From Emydura subglobosa (lineage: Eukaryota; Chordata; Testudines; Chelidae), in contig ML680098.1 of the NCBI GenBank assembly GCA_007922225.1, positions 2,852,001 through 2,916,000 on the forward strand: 64,000 bases of DNA, in the 5' to 3' direction. The position numbers were made by a program, and so were the translations under genes. Of the stretch, positions 1 to 11,987 are shown one piece after another (within the stretch, counting starts at the first letter, position 1; the number at the start of each line of letters is the position of its first letter). The notes below the pieces were generated by a model that did no database searches, was not told the DNA's origin, and saw only the letters and a program-made list of their open reading frames with translations.

Positions 1-165
1 GCGGCGGAGGGGGAGGCGTTGAGCTGCCCGCCGGCAGGCGAGGCGCCGCCGCAGCATCTCCAGAGCCGCGGGTGGCTTTGCCGGCAGCCCTCGCCCGCCG
101 GCGCCCCGCCGCAGCGGGCGGAGGACAAAAGTTGGGCGGCCGCCCGCCTTGCCTCGCCCGCGGCC
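1..165 (+). other. DLG5: DLG5 5' UTR (left end outside window)
   Basis: This is the GC-rich leader before the first coding ATG. There is no ATG in any frame between 1 and 165, so the ATG at 166 is the first in the visible transcript. The coding frame stays open leftwards to base 1, including an in-frame TTG at 19. An N-terminal extension from a non-AUG codon or an upstream exon is therefore not excluded by a stop codon. The strong context at 166 and the match to the known DLG5 start make that unlikely. Confidence 0.75.
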
Positions 166-469
166 ATGGAGCCCAAGCACAAGGAGCTGCTCGCCCAGTG
201 CCGCCAGAGCCTGGCCCAGTCCATGACCGAGGTGGACAAGGTGATCGAGCTGCTGGAGGCTGCGGGCACCCTGAGCCCCCGCGACCTGCGCGAGCTGGGG
301 GAAGCTGCTGCGGGCGCCGGCAAGGCCGAGCTGCTCATCCAGCTGCTGCTGGCCAAGGATCGGGACCATTTCCAAGACCTGCGGGTGGCCCTGGAGAAAA
401 CGCAGCCTCACCTGCTCTCCATCCTTTACCTGAACGGCGTGGCGGGGGCGCCGAGCGCGGAGACCGCTG
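166..469 (+). CDS. DLG5: DLG5 coding exon 1 (N-terminal CARD-like domain)
   Basis: This exon encodes the first 101 residues of Discs large homolog 5, a membrane-associated guanylate kinase scaffold. The family acts at cell junctions and in trafficking, polarity and Hippo-related signalling; the full protein has a CARD, coiled coils, four PDZ domains, an SH3 and a guanylate-kinase-like domain. The peptide starts MEPKHKELLAQC and contains KAELLIQLLLAKDRDHFQDL and EKTQPHLLSILYLNG, an amphipathic helical pattern that I recognise as the DLG5 N terminus. The ATG at 166 has G at -3 and G at +4, a strong Kozak context. The exon ends in phase 1 at GCTG|GTGAGT, with the donor GT at 470-471. Its last base combines with GG of exon 2 to make Gly102. 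The open frame past 469 is intron sequence. Confidence 0.93.
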
Positions 470-479
470 GTGAGTGGCG

Positions 480-650
480 GACCGCGGGGCGCTCTGCGTG
501 CGGGGCCGGGGGGGGCCATTGCTGCCTCGCTGCCTTTCCTCGGGGCCGCCTGTGCTGTGTGCTGGGGGGGGGGGCCCGGGGTCCCCTCTCCGGGGCTGGA
601 GGAAAAGGGGCTCGTTGCCTAGATGCATTTTGGGCTGGGGTTGTTGTCTG
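480..650 (+). promoter_or_regulatory. G-rich tracts after the first splice donor
   Basis: Repeated runs of four to eleven G occur on the coding strand, for example at 501-516, 563-573 and 577-581. They lie just downstream of the exon 1 donor inside the CpG-rich block. Such runs can form G-quadruplexes in DNA or nascent RNA. That role is inferred from composition only. Confidence 0.4.
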
Positions 651-864
651 GATACTCTCTTAAGGCTGAGTTTACTTCCTAGATTTCCTGGGTTTCTTAA
701 GACGGGAGGAAGAAGAAGATTGAAGGGGATTTCAGCAGGTGCCCAGCATTGGCCTAGCTCTGTCCCGCCACCCCCACCCCTTAAGTCAGTACTAAGAGCC
801 GCATGGTGCTCTTCATTCAGAGATCTCCTCAAAGCCTGTCCACAGAGGAGGAAAGCGGCCGTGT

Positions 865-985
865 CCCTTATTTTAGAGATGGGGAAACAGGGCAGGGAGA
901 TGGTGACTTGCACAGCAGGTCAGTGGCAGAGCGGGGAATCGAACCCAAGTCTGCTGAACTATCACTAGGCCACACTGCTAATAGT
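865..985 (-). repeat. MIR-like SINE fragment, antisense
   Basis: The + strand shows the typical reverse of a MIR core: an 'AGATGGGGAAACAGGG' stretch, then 'AGTGGCAGAGC', 'GGGAATCGAACCCAAG' and 'TCACTAGGCCACACTGCT'. The GAATCGAACCC part is the inverted B-box-like region of the tRNA-derived head. The element lies just outside the CpG island. Confidence 0.8.
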
Positions 986-3709
986 CATCAATGGCATTGG
1001 GAAGAGAACTAGGTCTGCAGGGAGCCAAGATGCCACCCTTAATTAAACTGTGCAAACAGCTATGCCCAGATGCTCAAAGGTAGTTTGGATCACTGGAAAT
1101 TAGGTGTGTAAATACTTCTGAGGATTTGGGCTCAAGTTCTTTATTTTATTGCTTATATTTTCTTCAGGCTTCAGGTTTGGATTGTGGGTTCGTTTTTTGT
1201 TTTTGTTTTTTGTGTTTTTGTATTTTTTGGGAGTCTTTGCTCCCAGCCTTCTTTCCTCTTTAGGAGGATGTGGTGCTGCTTGTTCCCAAGTAACTGTAGA
1301 TGCTGTTACCGTACCGTGAATTTCCTTCCCAAAGCACTTGCATAATTAATTCATTCATACTTTTATTATAGTATACCTGTCTCTGGAAACCTGGAATCAG
1401 TGAAGACTAAGTTAACTGTTTCCAGAGTGTTGTCTGGTACACAGTCTGTTGTTTGTAAACTCCACTAAAGTTAATGTTGTTAAACAGTTAAAGTTTTGTG
1501 ACTAATCACAGCTGTGAAATTGTTTTTGTTGCAGATTGATTGAACTGTGCTAGCCTAATAAAACATGAGGAGAGCATTTTGCATTTGGTATTTGAGGAGA
1601 AGAGCCACTGTCAAAACATTGGCCACATTTGAATATAGATTCAGTGGGATCTATATAGCAACTTGTTTTTGTTGTGCAGAGGAGAGAGGCAACTTGTTTT
1701 ATTGTTTAGCCAGGTGGAGATGAGCATTTTGAATGTAAACTTCCTAGTTTATCAAACCACCAACAAAACCCCATTAGAACCCTATCTGTGTGTGTGTTTT
1801 CTTTATATAAAAAAAAATGAAGTTGGTAATAATGAGGCCTTATGAGTGCAGCTGTTCCTACAAATTAACACTACTATAGCTGATGTACATTTCAAGACTG
1901 CATTGTAGATTGGCTTTAAAGAATATGCATTTGTTAGTGTAATGTGCAGGTGTTCTTTTATAATGATTGTCATTAACGTTTGGCAACAAGGAAAAGTGTT
2001 TGTTTTTTACATCAGAGGTGGATTTAGACAGGGTGATTTACCTGTTTATAGCAAGAAAATTATCCATGGGAGGTGCTTCCTGGATCATGTCAACCATATA
2101 ATTTTCTTAGGAAAATTGAAGCAAACTGTCTTTAAATCAGACTCTTAAACTTGTCTGTTTCATCTGGAAAATATTTATGGATGTGCCCTTACAATATACT
2201 CTGTCACATTGTGCACAGTACAAGTTTTTATTTTTATTTACATCAGTTGCAAGAGTATATAATAAACATTGAAAATGTTTTTTCTTCTGTCACTATATAT
2301 TATAATCCTATGGTCTCCTCTAATAAATGTATATGAGGAGTTCACAGAATGGGGAAAGAAGCTGAACAGTGGACTTTAGGACTTCTAATATTATCTGGTC
2401 TGACATCAGTGGGAGTCCAAGGGAAACCAGTGCTTTGCAGAATATGACCCATAATATTTTTATATGACCTTGTTTGGAAGCTGCATTTCATGTACTCATG
2501 GTACTGGTCTACTTGCGTTTCCAAGTCTTTAAAAACAGATGTTTAAAATGGAGCAGATGTAGCCACTCTGTATTATAATATTATGTTAATAAACTGAAAG
2601 TAAGATTTAGAAAGTCTCAGGTTACTGAGATCCCAAGGGAGGAAGTATTTGAAATTAATCGGCAAAATTAGTTTTCTTCTTTCTGCATGAACTCATGAGG
2701 CTAATGTTAGTAAGAATATACCCCTGACGTGCTTTGTATGTAAAATGAGATGTTCCTGTTGATGGATACTGTTTCAAATTTTTTTTGTTTTTGACGGTAA
2801 AACATCATTTGAAAAAGGCATAACCTTTTTCGTCTTTTTGAAAATGGCATTTTTTCAAGTTAGTACAGAAGAGATTATTAAAGTGACTTCACCAGAGACA
2901 GTCCTTGTGTGTGCGAAAAGATTGAGGTCCTGTTCCTGCAGTGTGCTTAACTTCGCATGCCTGAAGAGTCTCATTGAAATGAATTGGACTACTCATGCAT
3001 TTTTGCAGGATCAGGACCTAAATATTTACTTGTTTACTAAATATATTAGAGAAAAGAGAATCTTTAATCATGGCCACCTGAGAAGGGCATGTTTGGTCCC
3101 GTATTTAAAATGATCCTTATTTTATGTTAAATTGGAAATGAATCTGCTTCACACTTTGTCATTTACATAGTTGACTCTTTGCACTTCTGTTGATTGTGGA
3201 CAATGGAAACAGACTAGTCAATTTCATTTTCCTGCTGTCATGTAGGTTAAGTTGCTGCGGTGTTTGCTACCCAAACACTGAAGGAGGAATGGTTTATATC
3301 TAAACAAAAATGTTCAAAATTTAGAAAGTAACTAGCTATAACAGGTCTATTAATAATTTTGTAAAATGCTTACGTTTTTAAAGGGTAAAAACTAATTATT
3401 GGGCCTAAATCTAAGTGTCCCCTTGATTTAATCAAAGGGATCTTCCTGAATTAGTTTTTCAAATTACTATTTGGAGTTTGGTTAATTAAGGGATTTAGGA
3501 CAGGCACAATTAAATTACGGGCTTATTTAACAGAGGCAAGGTTTATTTGAAGTATGCAGCAGACTGCTTACACACAACAAATTTGGGGGTCTGTTTTCTT
3601 CTTTGTGAGAAAGGGCCTTAAGTAAGCTACATCAGCATTGGTAGACGTTCTAGACACGTCTGTCCCAACTGCTCAGTGTCAGTGGGATTACTAATCCACC
3701 GGTGTATTG
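986..3709 (+). other. Intron 1 stretch without recognised features
   Basis: AT-rich intron sequence with short T-rich and GTTTT-rich runs (around 1190-1225) and chance open frames of 60-91 codons. I recognise no gene, RNA or transposon here. Confidence 0.7.
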
Positions 3710-3849
3710 CAGTAGTTTTCAAAAAAAAAAAAAAAAATTCCATTTGCAGACCCATACAAAATTTCAAATGGAGGTGCAGACCCCTTTAGAAATCTTACAC
3801 ATAGTCTGCAGGCCCCCAGGGATTTCTGGACCACCAGTTGAAAACCACT
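3710..3849. mobile_element. Short non-autonomous hAT-like element (140 bp)
   Basis: The ends are inverted repeats, CAGTAGTTTTCAA on the left and TTGAAAACCACTG on the right, differing at one position. The flanks carry a likely 8-bp target duplication, GTGTATTG at 3702-3709 and GTGTATTT at 3850-3857. An A17 run sits just inside the left end at 3721. The interior repeats 'GCAGACCC' and has no coding capacity. Ends of CAGNGGTTCTCAA type with 8-bp duplications are typical of hAT-family MITEs. Confidence 0.85.
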
Positions 3850-6300
3850 GGTGTATTTGATGTAAAGAGTATATCATTAGTCTTGTGTTTCTGCAGCATC
3901 TTGTGTGTTATCTGAATAAGCATTGTGCAAAAGCCAGTTACAATGAGAAGGAAGAAAATATCATCATCTTTTGAGTTTTAAAGGTGGTGTATAAATTATG
4001 GTGAAAATCAGGCTGTTGTTTATGGCTAAGAAATTACTGTGGCTGATGGTATGATGTAAGTATGCGCACACACAACAGAAATAAAGCCGGTAAACAGCTG
4101 TTCTGAATGCTTTACAGAGAGGTTGGGAATTCTAGTAATTGCTAAAGGACTTTTAACATGGATAATGATGATTTGCTTTACAAGGAACCTTTTTTTTTAA
4201 TAGCATTTTCCCCAGCTCAGCAACTAGTAAGATTTGAATACATGTTGCACATTTACAGTAGATCTTAACTGGGAATGACAATTGGTCATTGTTTTAATGT
4301 CTTAAGAAATCCCCTGTGAGGATTATATTAAACTTATTATTGTGAGTAATATATAGGACATGGCTTTAATTTTAGAGCATAGTGCTTGACATATTAATTA
4401 ATTGATTGTAAAACTGACAGGCAATATTCTGACTAAGCAAAATCAATGCAAACTCAGTGCTACATACTTTATTTTGCTTAGTCATAGTACATGCATCATA
4501 TAGTTCTTATGGTATCTCCTTTGGAAATTTATTTAAGATGATAAAGGTAGAAAATTACAGTATCAAGACAATCTATTAAATAATTTCTGTTAATGCTTCT
4601 AAATTACATTATAAATCTTAATGTACCTCCTGAAGCTGGAGGGGCTTAATTCAAAGATTGGGGCAGATGTATCCTTGCTATACAAGTTATTTACAGTAAC
4701 GTTTTTGAAAATATCCATTTGAAAATGAATGTGATTTTGGGGGGCATTTTTAAACCATTCTGAACTTTGTGTGAGTTCTAATTCTGTCTTTGCTTTAAAA
4801 AAAAAAAAAAAAAATCATTTGTTCTTCCTATGTATTTTTTCACTTTCTTATCAACCATCAGTTCACAGAGGCAGATTAAATATCTGACTTGGCCAGGTAC
4901 TTTAATCCTATAGTAGTTGCACATCTTAATAGGATAGCTTCCTTCCTTTTTAATGGGGTATTAATTGGCTTATTTAAATGTAAGACTATTTACATACTTT
5001 ATCTTGCTGAATTGGGGCAATATTAATGTTGCAACTTTAACGTTGTGAAATGAGATCAATTGCAAAAAGTTTATCAATATATTTGGATGTGTTACAGATC
5101 TAGGTGTATTTTATGTTAATAGCGAACAGTATGTAACAGTTTGTGTCTAACAAGCAAAACAGAGGTAAAAGCACTACAAATAATGTAGCTGCTAAGTTAG
5201 CACAGAGAGAAAGGATACCTTGTGAAACTTGTTGATTTCGAAGTGCTTGATATATCAATGCTAGTTTTTTGTTCTTCATTTCCATGGTTTTCTAAGGGGG
5301 GAAGGAAACAGTCTGGAACTACTTAGGTTGCTGAACTTGTAATTTCCTTGCTGCTGAATTAATGGGCTTGTGGAGCTACAAAGGTGACATAAGCTTCTTA
5401 TTCCAGAGCTAAAACAGTTTGCTGAACTTAAAAGCCCCAGTAAACCTGGCTTCAAAGCTATTAAGATTGTCAGGTTCACAATTTCCTTTTATTTTAGCAG
5501 CTGGTAAATTCTTGTAATCAAACAGCTGCTTCAGGTGGTGAAGTGTGTATGCATCTATCTTTAAATTTGCAGATAATAACATAATGGAACCTTTTACTAT
5601 GCACTTCCAGCACTGTTTCAGACATTCATAACTGAACACATACTGTTGAATAAGGTCTGTACGTAACAGGGCATGAGACCAACAGACACTGAAAGCCAGT
5701 GGGAGTAGTTGTGTAAGTAAAGTTACACATGTGCTTAAAGTGTTTGTTTGCAGGACTAGAGTGTAAGTTTGAAATGTCACCATTTACTCATTTTGTGAAT
5801 TTCTCTGTGAGGGTATGGGGAAGAATTTTGTAAACCTAATTCAAAAACAACTGAGTTACTCAAAGTTGAATTTAATTTTTTTAAAACCATCTTTGGGCAG
5901 AAACCAAATGTTAATCTCCAGTCCAACAGGTAAAATTTAGGAATCTAAGGGTCCAAAAAAATGGAGGTGGAATGGAAACTCTTCTTGTTTCAACTTTAAC
6001 ATTGTCAGCTTAATTGACTCAATTTCAAAAAATGAGTAAATAACTTCTGATGCTACTTCTGACCCACCAAGCGAGCTTTTTGTGGATTACTGTTATCTTT
6101 TCATATTTTTCTTTTAAAATGTGTTTCCCCTGTCCTGCTGCTGTGTGACTAGAACTAGTGAACGGAGGGCCTGGGAGCCATTTCTCCACAGGGTAGTGAT
6201 GAACCAGAGAACAGAGTAGCAGTGGAGTGGCTGACTGCTTCCCCAAAGGGATGCTGGGGGTAGAGAGACCTTTGAGGTCATTCATCTTATCCCAGAAGGA
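3850..6300 (+). other. Intron 1 stretch without recognised features
   Basis: AT-rich sequence including an A18 run at about 4797-4814. A 124-codon minus-strand open frame at 5409-5783 has no recognisable domain and looks like chance. No transposon ends are evident. Confidence 0.65.
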
Positions 6301-6569
6301 GAGTGGGGATCAGAGGAGCCAGTGAATGCGTGGCTGGAAAATTTGAGATCGAGTGACTATGACAGAGATTTGGGGGGATAGGCAGAGTAGGAGGTGGTGG
6401 AGGACCTAGAGTAGGAAAAGAAAGAAGTGATAAAAGGGATGGACTGAGAGAGAAGATAAGAAGTAGCAGATGATGAAAACATGCACTGTAATAGGAAAGA
6501 AGAGAGCCTGAGAAATGAAGAGAGAAATATATTTAAATGCAACAATAAACAGTTAATGGGCTTCTGGAG

Positions 6570-6608
<39 letters not shown>

Positions 6609-6660
6609 CCTGGAAATTGAAGAAAGGGTGGGGTGTGGCAGCACTGGTGAGGTTTTTTTT
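6300..6660. repeat. Purine-rich block with (GT)18 microsatellite
   Basis: A G/A-rich stretch (about 6380-6540) is followed by an uninterrupted GT dinucleotide run at 6572-6607 and a short T run at 6653-6663. It is simple sequence and non-coding. The repeat-encoded His-Thr or Cys-Val open frames on either strand are artefacts of the microsatellite. Confidence 0.9.
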
Positions 6661-7844
6661 TTTCTCTCAGTCTAGTTTACTAGGTATCAATAAACTTCAC
6701 AAACCCTGTTGCAGCGATCTTTAAGCAGTGTAGCGCAGAAGTCATGCAGTTTCCCCTACAGTTGCCTGAGTACCATTCAGAAAAAGTCCCCACAAAAGTC
6801 CCAGATCCTTTGCTCTACTGGGTGGTTAGTGAAACTGACCAGGTATTTCTTAGCTACCTTGGTAGCCTTTCTTGATCTCAAACTTTGAATGCCTGCTCAG
6901 ATTACACAGATATTTTAAGAGAAGCAAGAAGTATGTCCAGAAGTGGTATCCCCAATGAAATATCAAATTGTAGCTTCTTGGAAGTCATCTCAATCTCAAA
7001 GAAGGAAATTTGCTACTTAATAGTTTACAAATACCTAGGGAACTACTAAGTTAAATACAATGAATAAGTTTAATAAGGTTATTGAGGGCTTCCTTGCAGT
7101 TGAGCATTTGCTGTGATGCTTATCCAGCAGTGACCATCCTAGAAGAATGCACAGAAAAAATTCACTCTGTTCCTAAAAAGAATGTTCCAAATCAGTAAGG
7201 GAAATGAATCACTTTTGTAACTTGGAACTAGCTGTAGTGTGCTTGTTGCAACTAAGGATTGCCTTCCTCAGTTTTCAGTCAGTAACTTAGATATTAGTTA
7301 GACTGTCTTCACTCCTCTTGGTTACATTGTATTTTCATGTGGCCTTATCCAAGGCTTCAATGGCCCCTCTTGCAGACCCATCAGATACTTCTGGAATGAG
7401 AGTTCCCTGTCAGGTATCAGGCTATATAGCTCCAACCCCTTCCCAGGCTTATGGACTCAGGGAAAAACAGTATGGGATCAGAAGCAGCCCCCGCGAGTCG
7501 TGAGTCCTGGCTAGACAAATGATGTCAGCAGATGGGGTTCTGCAGTTTGAATTCTGAATATTCTTTTCTTTCTGCTGTTTGTTCTGACCTCTTCCTGCTA
7601 CTGTCCTTCTGTTGCCAGTCTCAGTCTCTCTTTCCTTCCAGTCCCCCCCATTTCCCTCTTCTCTTTATGGCCGTTAATTTTTCTGCTCTTGTTTTCATCT
7701 GTTTTCCCCTCACTTCATTTTTGCCCCCCACTGTTATAAAATTTAAAATCCCCAGTTTACCCAAAAGCTATGTAACTAACTAGATGTGTCCAATAATCCT
7801 GAGCATTTGCTTATATGTTGTATCCCTCTTTCCACTTCCCTCCT
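6661..7844 (+). other. Intron 1 stretch without recognised features
   Basis: Non-coding sequence with a pyrimidine-rich section at 7560-7740. Short open frames there are low-complexity. No repeat family is recognised. Confidence 0.6.
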
Positions 7845-7915
7845 GTAAGCTTTTGGGGACATGGACTGTCTTCCTAGATGTCCACACTGTGCCTACCACA
7901 TTTTGGCGGTAAAAT
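7845..7915 (+). repeat. L2-like LINE 3'-end remnant
   Basis: The phrase order 'TGTAAGCTTTTGGGGACATG', 'GACTGTCTTCC' and 'TGTGCCTACCACA' resembles the conserved 3' end of L2-type LINEs ('GTAAGCTC...GGGGCAGGGACTGTCT...GTGCCTAGCACA'). It is short and diverged. A second, similar remnant lies near 62945. Confidence 0.5.
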
Positions 7916-8199
7916 AAAATAGACATCAGTTGCCAAGCTTTTCTCTAAAAGCTCTCTTGATAAGTACTGTACGTGCTTCATTGTGAATCCTTTCCTTGTA
8001 CAGATTTTCCCCAGTATTGATGATAAATCTTATTGGGATAACTATTTTAACATGAGTAATGAAAGCTGCAATAATAAATTAAGATGAAACATTATTTTAG
8101 GTTCCCCTGGGATTTCCTACAGTGACTAATCATTATCATTTGGAAACCCAAGTTGTGACCCACTTTTCAAAATCAAAATACAGCTGGCAGGTTGGGTGG

Positions 8200-8238
8200 T
8201 GTGTGTTTTTGTTTTTGTTTTTGTTTTTTTTTTTTTGA
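8200..8238. repeat. (GTTTTT)n / T-rich simple repeat
   Basis: Tandem GTTTTT units run into a T12 tract. This is simple sequence only. Confidence 0.85.
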
Positions 8239-8474
8239 AACACCCATGATAATAGGTCTTAATGTTTCTGATGTAGGGGAGAGGAAGTCAGCAAGTTTTG
8301 TGCTCCGTTGAGTTTCTGCATCTCAGGCAGGACAATGCTCTTTCTCCCCCTCCATCCTTCTTCCTCCCTCTCCCCCCCAAACCCTGTCATGTAACTGGAG
8401 GTGGGGGTTTGGCTTCTGAAAACCACAGCTTGGTGGGAAGCTAGAATTTGTGTAAAGGCCTGGTGTAGCTAAAC

Positions 8475-8865
8475 CACCGGTTCTCAAACTTCATTGCACC
8501 GCAACCCCCTTCTGACAAGAAGAATTATTACACGACCCCAGTGAGGGCATGGTTCTCAGAGAGTTAACATTTTAAATGCATTATAAGAGGCCATGCCTAC
8601 AAAAAGGAGCCATTAAATATTTTAATTCACAAGAGCATCTTTATATCCAGCAGTAAAAAATAAAAATAAATATGCACCTAATGGGAGGGGTGATCTTGTA
8701 TTGATGAATACAAATCAGAGCCCTCTCCTAAACCCCCTCCCGCTGCTTGTGGGTGGTTTCGGGCTTCAGCTTCCCCCACTGCCTGCTGAGCTCCTGGCTA
8801 GGGCTTGCTGTCCTGGCGACCGAATCAAAATGGGGTCACAGCCAACTGTTTGTGAGCCTAATGGC
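8475..8865. mobile_element. hAT-like non-autonomous element, about 390 bp
   Basis: The left end reads CACCGGTTCTCAAACTT, the typical hAT inverted end of amniote genomes, and is followed by 'CGCAACCCCCTTCTGAC'. The right part contains 'CCTGGCGACCGAATC' and 'AAATGGGGTCACAGCCAACT' before a decayed inverse end, 'TGTTTGTGAGCCTAATG'. Flanks AGCTAAAC (8467-8474) and AGCTGTAC (8866-8873) match at six of eight positions and may be the target duplication. The GC-rich interior is characteristic of a family I associate with turtles. Confidence 0.75.
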
Positions 8866-8869
8866 AGCT

Positions 8870-10214
8870 GTACTCCCCACTGATTCCCAAGCCCCACCCT
8901 AGGGTGGTATTTTAGTTAAGTTAACTCTTGTCAGCATCAATTTCACAATGGGAGCTACTGCAGGCTGGGGGGATAATTTACAATTCTGTGGCCATGGTCA
9001 TACCCCCATGCCTGGAGCCTGGTCCCTGCAAAGGAACACTTTTTTGGAATTGGGAAGAAGTTGACAATAGGCTGCAGAGCCAGCAGCTTCTCTTGTTTCT
9101 TCATCCCTTCCCCCATACAGATCTTCTGCTTTTTGCAGAAGCAGAGGGGCCTATAATTGGGGTGGAAGTTCTTGCAGGCTTTATCTCTTACTTGTAAGTG
9201 CATGTTTAAGGTACATTAGGCAAAGGATAATTTATTACATCTGAAAGGCCCTTTCCAGTTCCAGTTGATGGCAGTGAGGGCAAGAACAACCCCTATATTT
9301 TAAAGGATACATATTTTTTTAAGAAGTTCTTGAAATGAACCCAGAGTTGACTTTGCTGTAACTTGCTCATTTGTAGCATAACTGGCTTGCTCTAGAGAAT
9401 TATGATATTTTTGAAAATCTTTAATTATTTTTAAAAAGATGAGCTGAATTTAAAATAAGACATTGCTGCCTAATTCAACAGGCCTTCCATGCATGTAACT
9501 AGGCCTGTAGCTAGGGAAACAAAGCAGGAGAGAATGTAACTGTAAAGGCAATACAGATTTCTGTTTTTTTTTGTTTGTTCGTTTTTTTTGAGCGGGGGGA
9601 AGGGGCTTAAGGGGGAGGTTTCAGCTTCTTACTCTTGCAAATTGACATATCTGGTGTAAATTCTCACTTGTTAGAAGATTTAGAGAGAGTTCTTTTGTAG
9701 GTTAAAATGACAAACAAAAAATCCAAAACTCAGCCTTCTAAAGCCATATTCTAGTCTTTTTCATAGTAAGCCAGTCAAGAAAATTCACCATCATATTGAT
9801 TAGTCTACAGCATTTTTTATATAAACATAAAAATCCTAACTGCACTACTATGAGGTGTTAATCTGAATAGCCATGTGAATGAAATACTCTAACCCCCTGT
9901 CTGTCCACCCACTCTGTCCTGTTCATTACCTTTGTTCACTGTCTCATCTAAAACTTAACCTCTTATCCTCCAGATGCTTATGCATGCTCTTAACTTCATG
10001 CATGTAAGTAGTCCTCATTTATTCATGTGCACAGGTGTTTTCAGGATCAGGTCCTGGTAAGCTTGTTCTGATGGACTGTGTCTTCAGTGAAGCACCTATT
10101 CCACCTTTGGGTGTTTTAAGTAATGAAGCTATGTAGTCGGATTGCAGTAGTACTCACAATATGCTGGGCACTTTCCAGACCCAGGCCCTTCACCAAAGGG
10201 TGTATAATCTGACT
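8870..10214 (+). other. Intron 1 stretch without recognised features
   Basis: AT-rich sequence with T-rich runs near 9560-9590. Nothing coding or repetitive is recognised. An 89-codon frame at 8928-9197 is opposed by a similar-length frame on the other strand and shows no family signature. Confidence 0.55.
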
Positions 10215-10596
10215 CAGTGGTTGTCAATTGGGTACGCTAGGGTCTTCCAGGGGTACAACAACTCATCTCAATATTTGCCTCGTTTCACAACAGGCTACAT
10301 AAAAAGCACTAGCAATGTCAGTACAAACTAACATTTCGGTGTCTAGCATATATAGAGCAGTATAAACTAGTCCATTGTTTGTATGAAATGTAAGTACAAT
10401 ATTTATATTCCAGTTGATTTATTTTATAAATATATGGTGAAAGTAAGCAATTTTTCAGTAATAGTGTGCTGTGACACTCTTGTAATTTTTGTCTGATTTT
10501 TGTAAGGAAGTAGTTCTTAAATGAGGTGAAAGTTGGGGGTACACAAGACCAATCACCCTTCTGAAAGGGGTACAGTGGAAAGATTGAGAGCTACTG
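10215..10596. mobile_element. hAT-like non-autonomous element (382 bp)
   Basis: The element starts CAGTGGTTGTCAATTGGGTA and ends GATTGAGAGCTACTG, which are imperfect inverted ends. Flanking octamers ATCTGACT (10207-10214) and ATCTAAAT (10597-10604) agree at six of eight positions. Internal phrases 'GGTCTTCCAGGGGTACA', 'ACAACAGGCTACATAAAAAG' and 'CTGAAAGGGGTACAG' belong to a well-known amniote family whose ends read 'GGGGTAC'. It has no transposase coding sequence. Confidence 0.88.
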
Positions 10597-10794
10597 ATCT
10601 AAATAATAGTAAAAACTTATTTGGAATTCTCGAATCATTTGGCATTGGTAAACTGTTCTATTAAAATATCAATGCACTAAAATCCTAGAGCCCTAAGTTT
10701 CGATGTTTTCCATGTATGTTTCTTTTTTTTCCTCCAGTAATGCTGGTGTCACTGCCTATAAAAGCTACCAAATACAAACATTTGGTTTTATTTA

Positions 10795-10798
<4 letters not shown>

Positions 10799-10836
<38 letters not shown>
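10799..10836. repeat. (AT)19 microsatellite
   Basis: This is an uninterrupted 38-bp AT dinucleotide run. It is self-complementary and probably length-variable. It lies in plain intron sequence. Confidence 0.97.
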
Positions 10837-10839
<3 letters not shown>

Positions 10840-11985
10840 CCCACTTTAACAATTAAATCCAACTTGCGAATGACTGTTCCCTTGCTGCTTCTGTTTTCTC
10901 CAGTCAACTTTCCTTTTAAGTCTGGCTGTCACATACCTATGTCTGTTTTCCTATGTACAGCTTGCTTTTCCCTTGTTCTCCCTCAGTCTTTGTTTTCCTC
11001 ATGGTGAAATAAAAATGAAAGTTCTTAAGAACAAGTAGCTCTAAAAAGCTTGAATGCACCGTCTGCCTTTGCGCTGTCTTGGAGTGCTGGTCTTTTGGTT
11101 TTGACTTTTGTGATTCCAGATCCCCTTTCCCTCTCTCAACTTCTCACACACAGAGGGGCGTGGCCATATATCAGTGATTTCTCTAAATGGAGCTTGGCAG
11201 GATGCTCACAGATACTCCTTGTGTTAGGATTTTTTTTTCTGGCTAGATAATAGCCTCTTATTTTTGAGCTCTGTTAACCTTTTTGTTTGAACCACTTTGT
11301 ATTTTCAGTGACTCTTCAAGAAAGTCTGTTTTAACAATTACATCCTACTGAGTTGATTGCTGTGTCTTAGAGATGATGTGCAAAGGTGTGTGTGTGTGTG
11401 TGGTAGGGAGGGGTTCCCTTTTTCTTGCTTCTTACTTTGAGAGTTAAAGAAGATCTGAAGTTCTTATTATTGTAAATCCACTTGTTTACCTTAAAATATC
11501 AGGAATGTCCAGTCTGGTCTTCACTCCTGAATGTTTTCAGGGAAGACTCTGATGTGGTTTGTTTGCTCAACCCTTAATTGAAAAAGCAGGGCGTGTTTCT
11601 TTAACAAACAGATTAGCTCTTCCAGTTTCTTATAGAGCATTTGGTTTGGTTAGGTGTGGTTAAAATACAAAGCAAATCCAAAGCTTTTTATTCAGTTGGA
11701 ATTAAAAAATGCTTTCCATCTCAATTGATCAACTGTTTGATACTGACAATGTCATAATCTAGTTCTCCAGTCACCTGAGTAAACAGGGTAGCCAGGATCA
11801 GAATTTGTTTTGTTTTTAATCACTCTTCTTTTTTGGGAGGAGAGAGGCCCTTAAGGAGGAAAACACCTTTAGACTTGTCTTTACTTTTACTAATCCTTTT
11901 TAACAGCTATGGTCTTCTTTATTTTTAAAGAAATAGTCCTGATTTTGTGTGTGGTGTGTGTAAATACTTCTGGCAGTGGCTGACC
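10837..11985 (+). other. Intron 1 stretch without recognised features
   Basis: Non-coding sequence with a short GT run near 11385-11401. No transposon ends or conserved motifs are recognised. Confidence 0.6.
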
Positions 11986-11987
11986 AT

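Larger units (their letters stand above)
1..620. promoter_or_regulatory. DLG5: CpG-island-like 5' end of DLG5
   Basis: The first 600 bases are strongly GC-rich with frequent CpG, in sharp contrast to the AT-rich sequence after about 620. The block covers the 5' UTR, coding exon 1 and the start of intron 1, the usual arrangement for a broadly expressed vertebrate gene. No TATA box is seen, but the window starts inside the transcribed or promoter region, so the transcription start may lie to the left. The island boundaries are judged by eye. Confidence 0.8.

Noticed and set aside
470..663. Extension of the exon 1 frame past the donor
   Set aside because: The DLG5 protein continues in exon 2 at 57680, and GTGAGT at 470 is a consensus donor. 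The extension is intron translation.
335..913. 192-codon minus-strand frame opposite exon 1
   Set aside because: It is a shadow of the GC-rich CpG island, running antisense to the DLG5 CARD exon. GC-rich sequence has few stops.
5409..5783. 124-codon minus-strand open frame
   Set aside because: No known motif; unremarkable AT-rich intron sequence.
6357..6675. Cys-Val and His-Thr repeat proteins on the two strands
   Set aside because: They are encoded by the (GT)18 microsatellite and are not genes. The same applies around 56371 and 26510.
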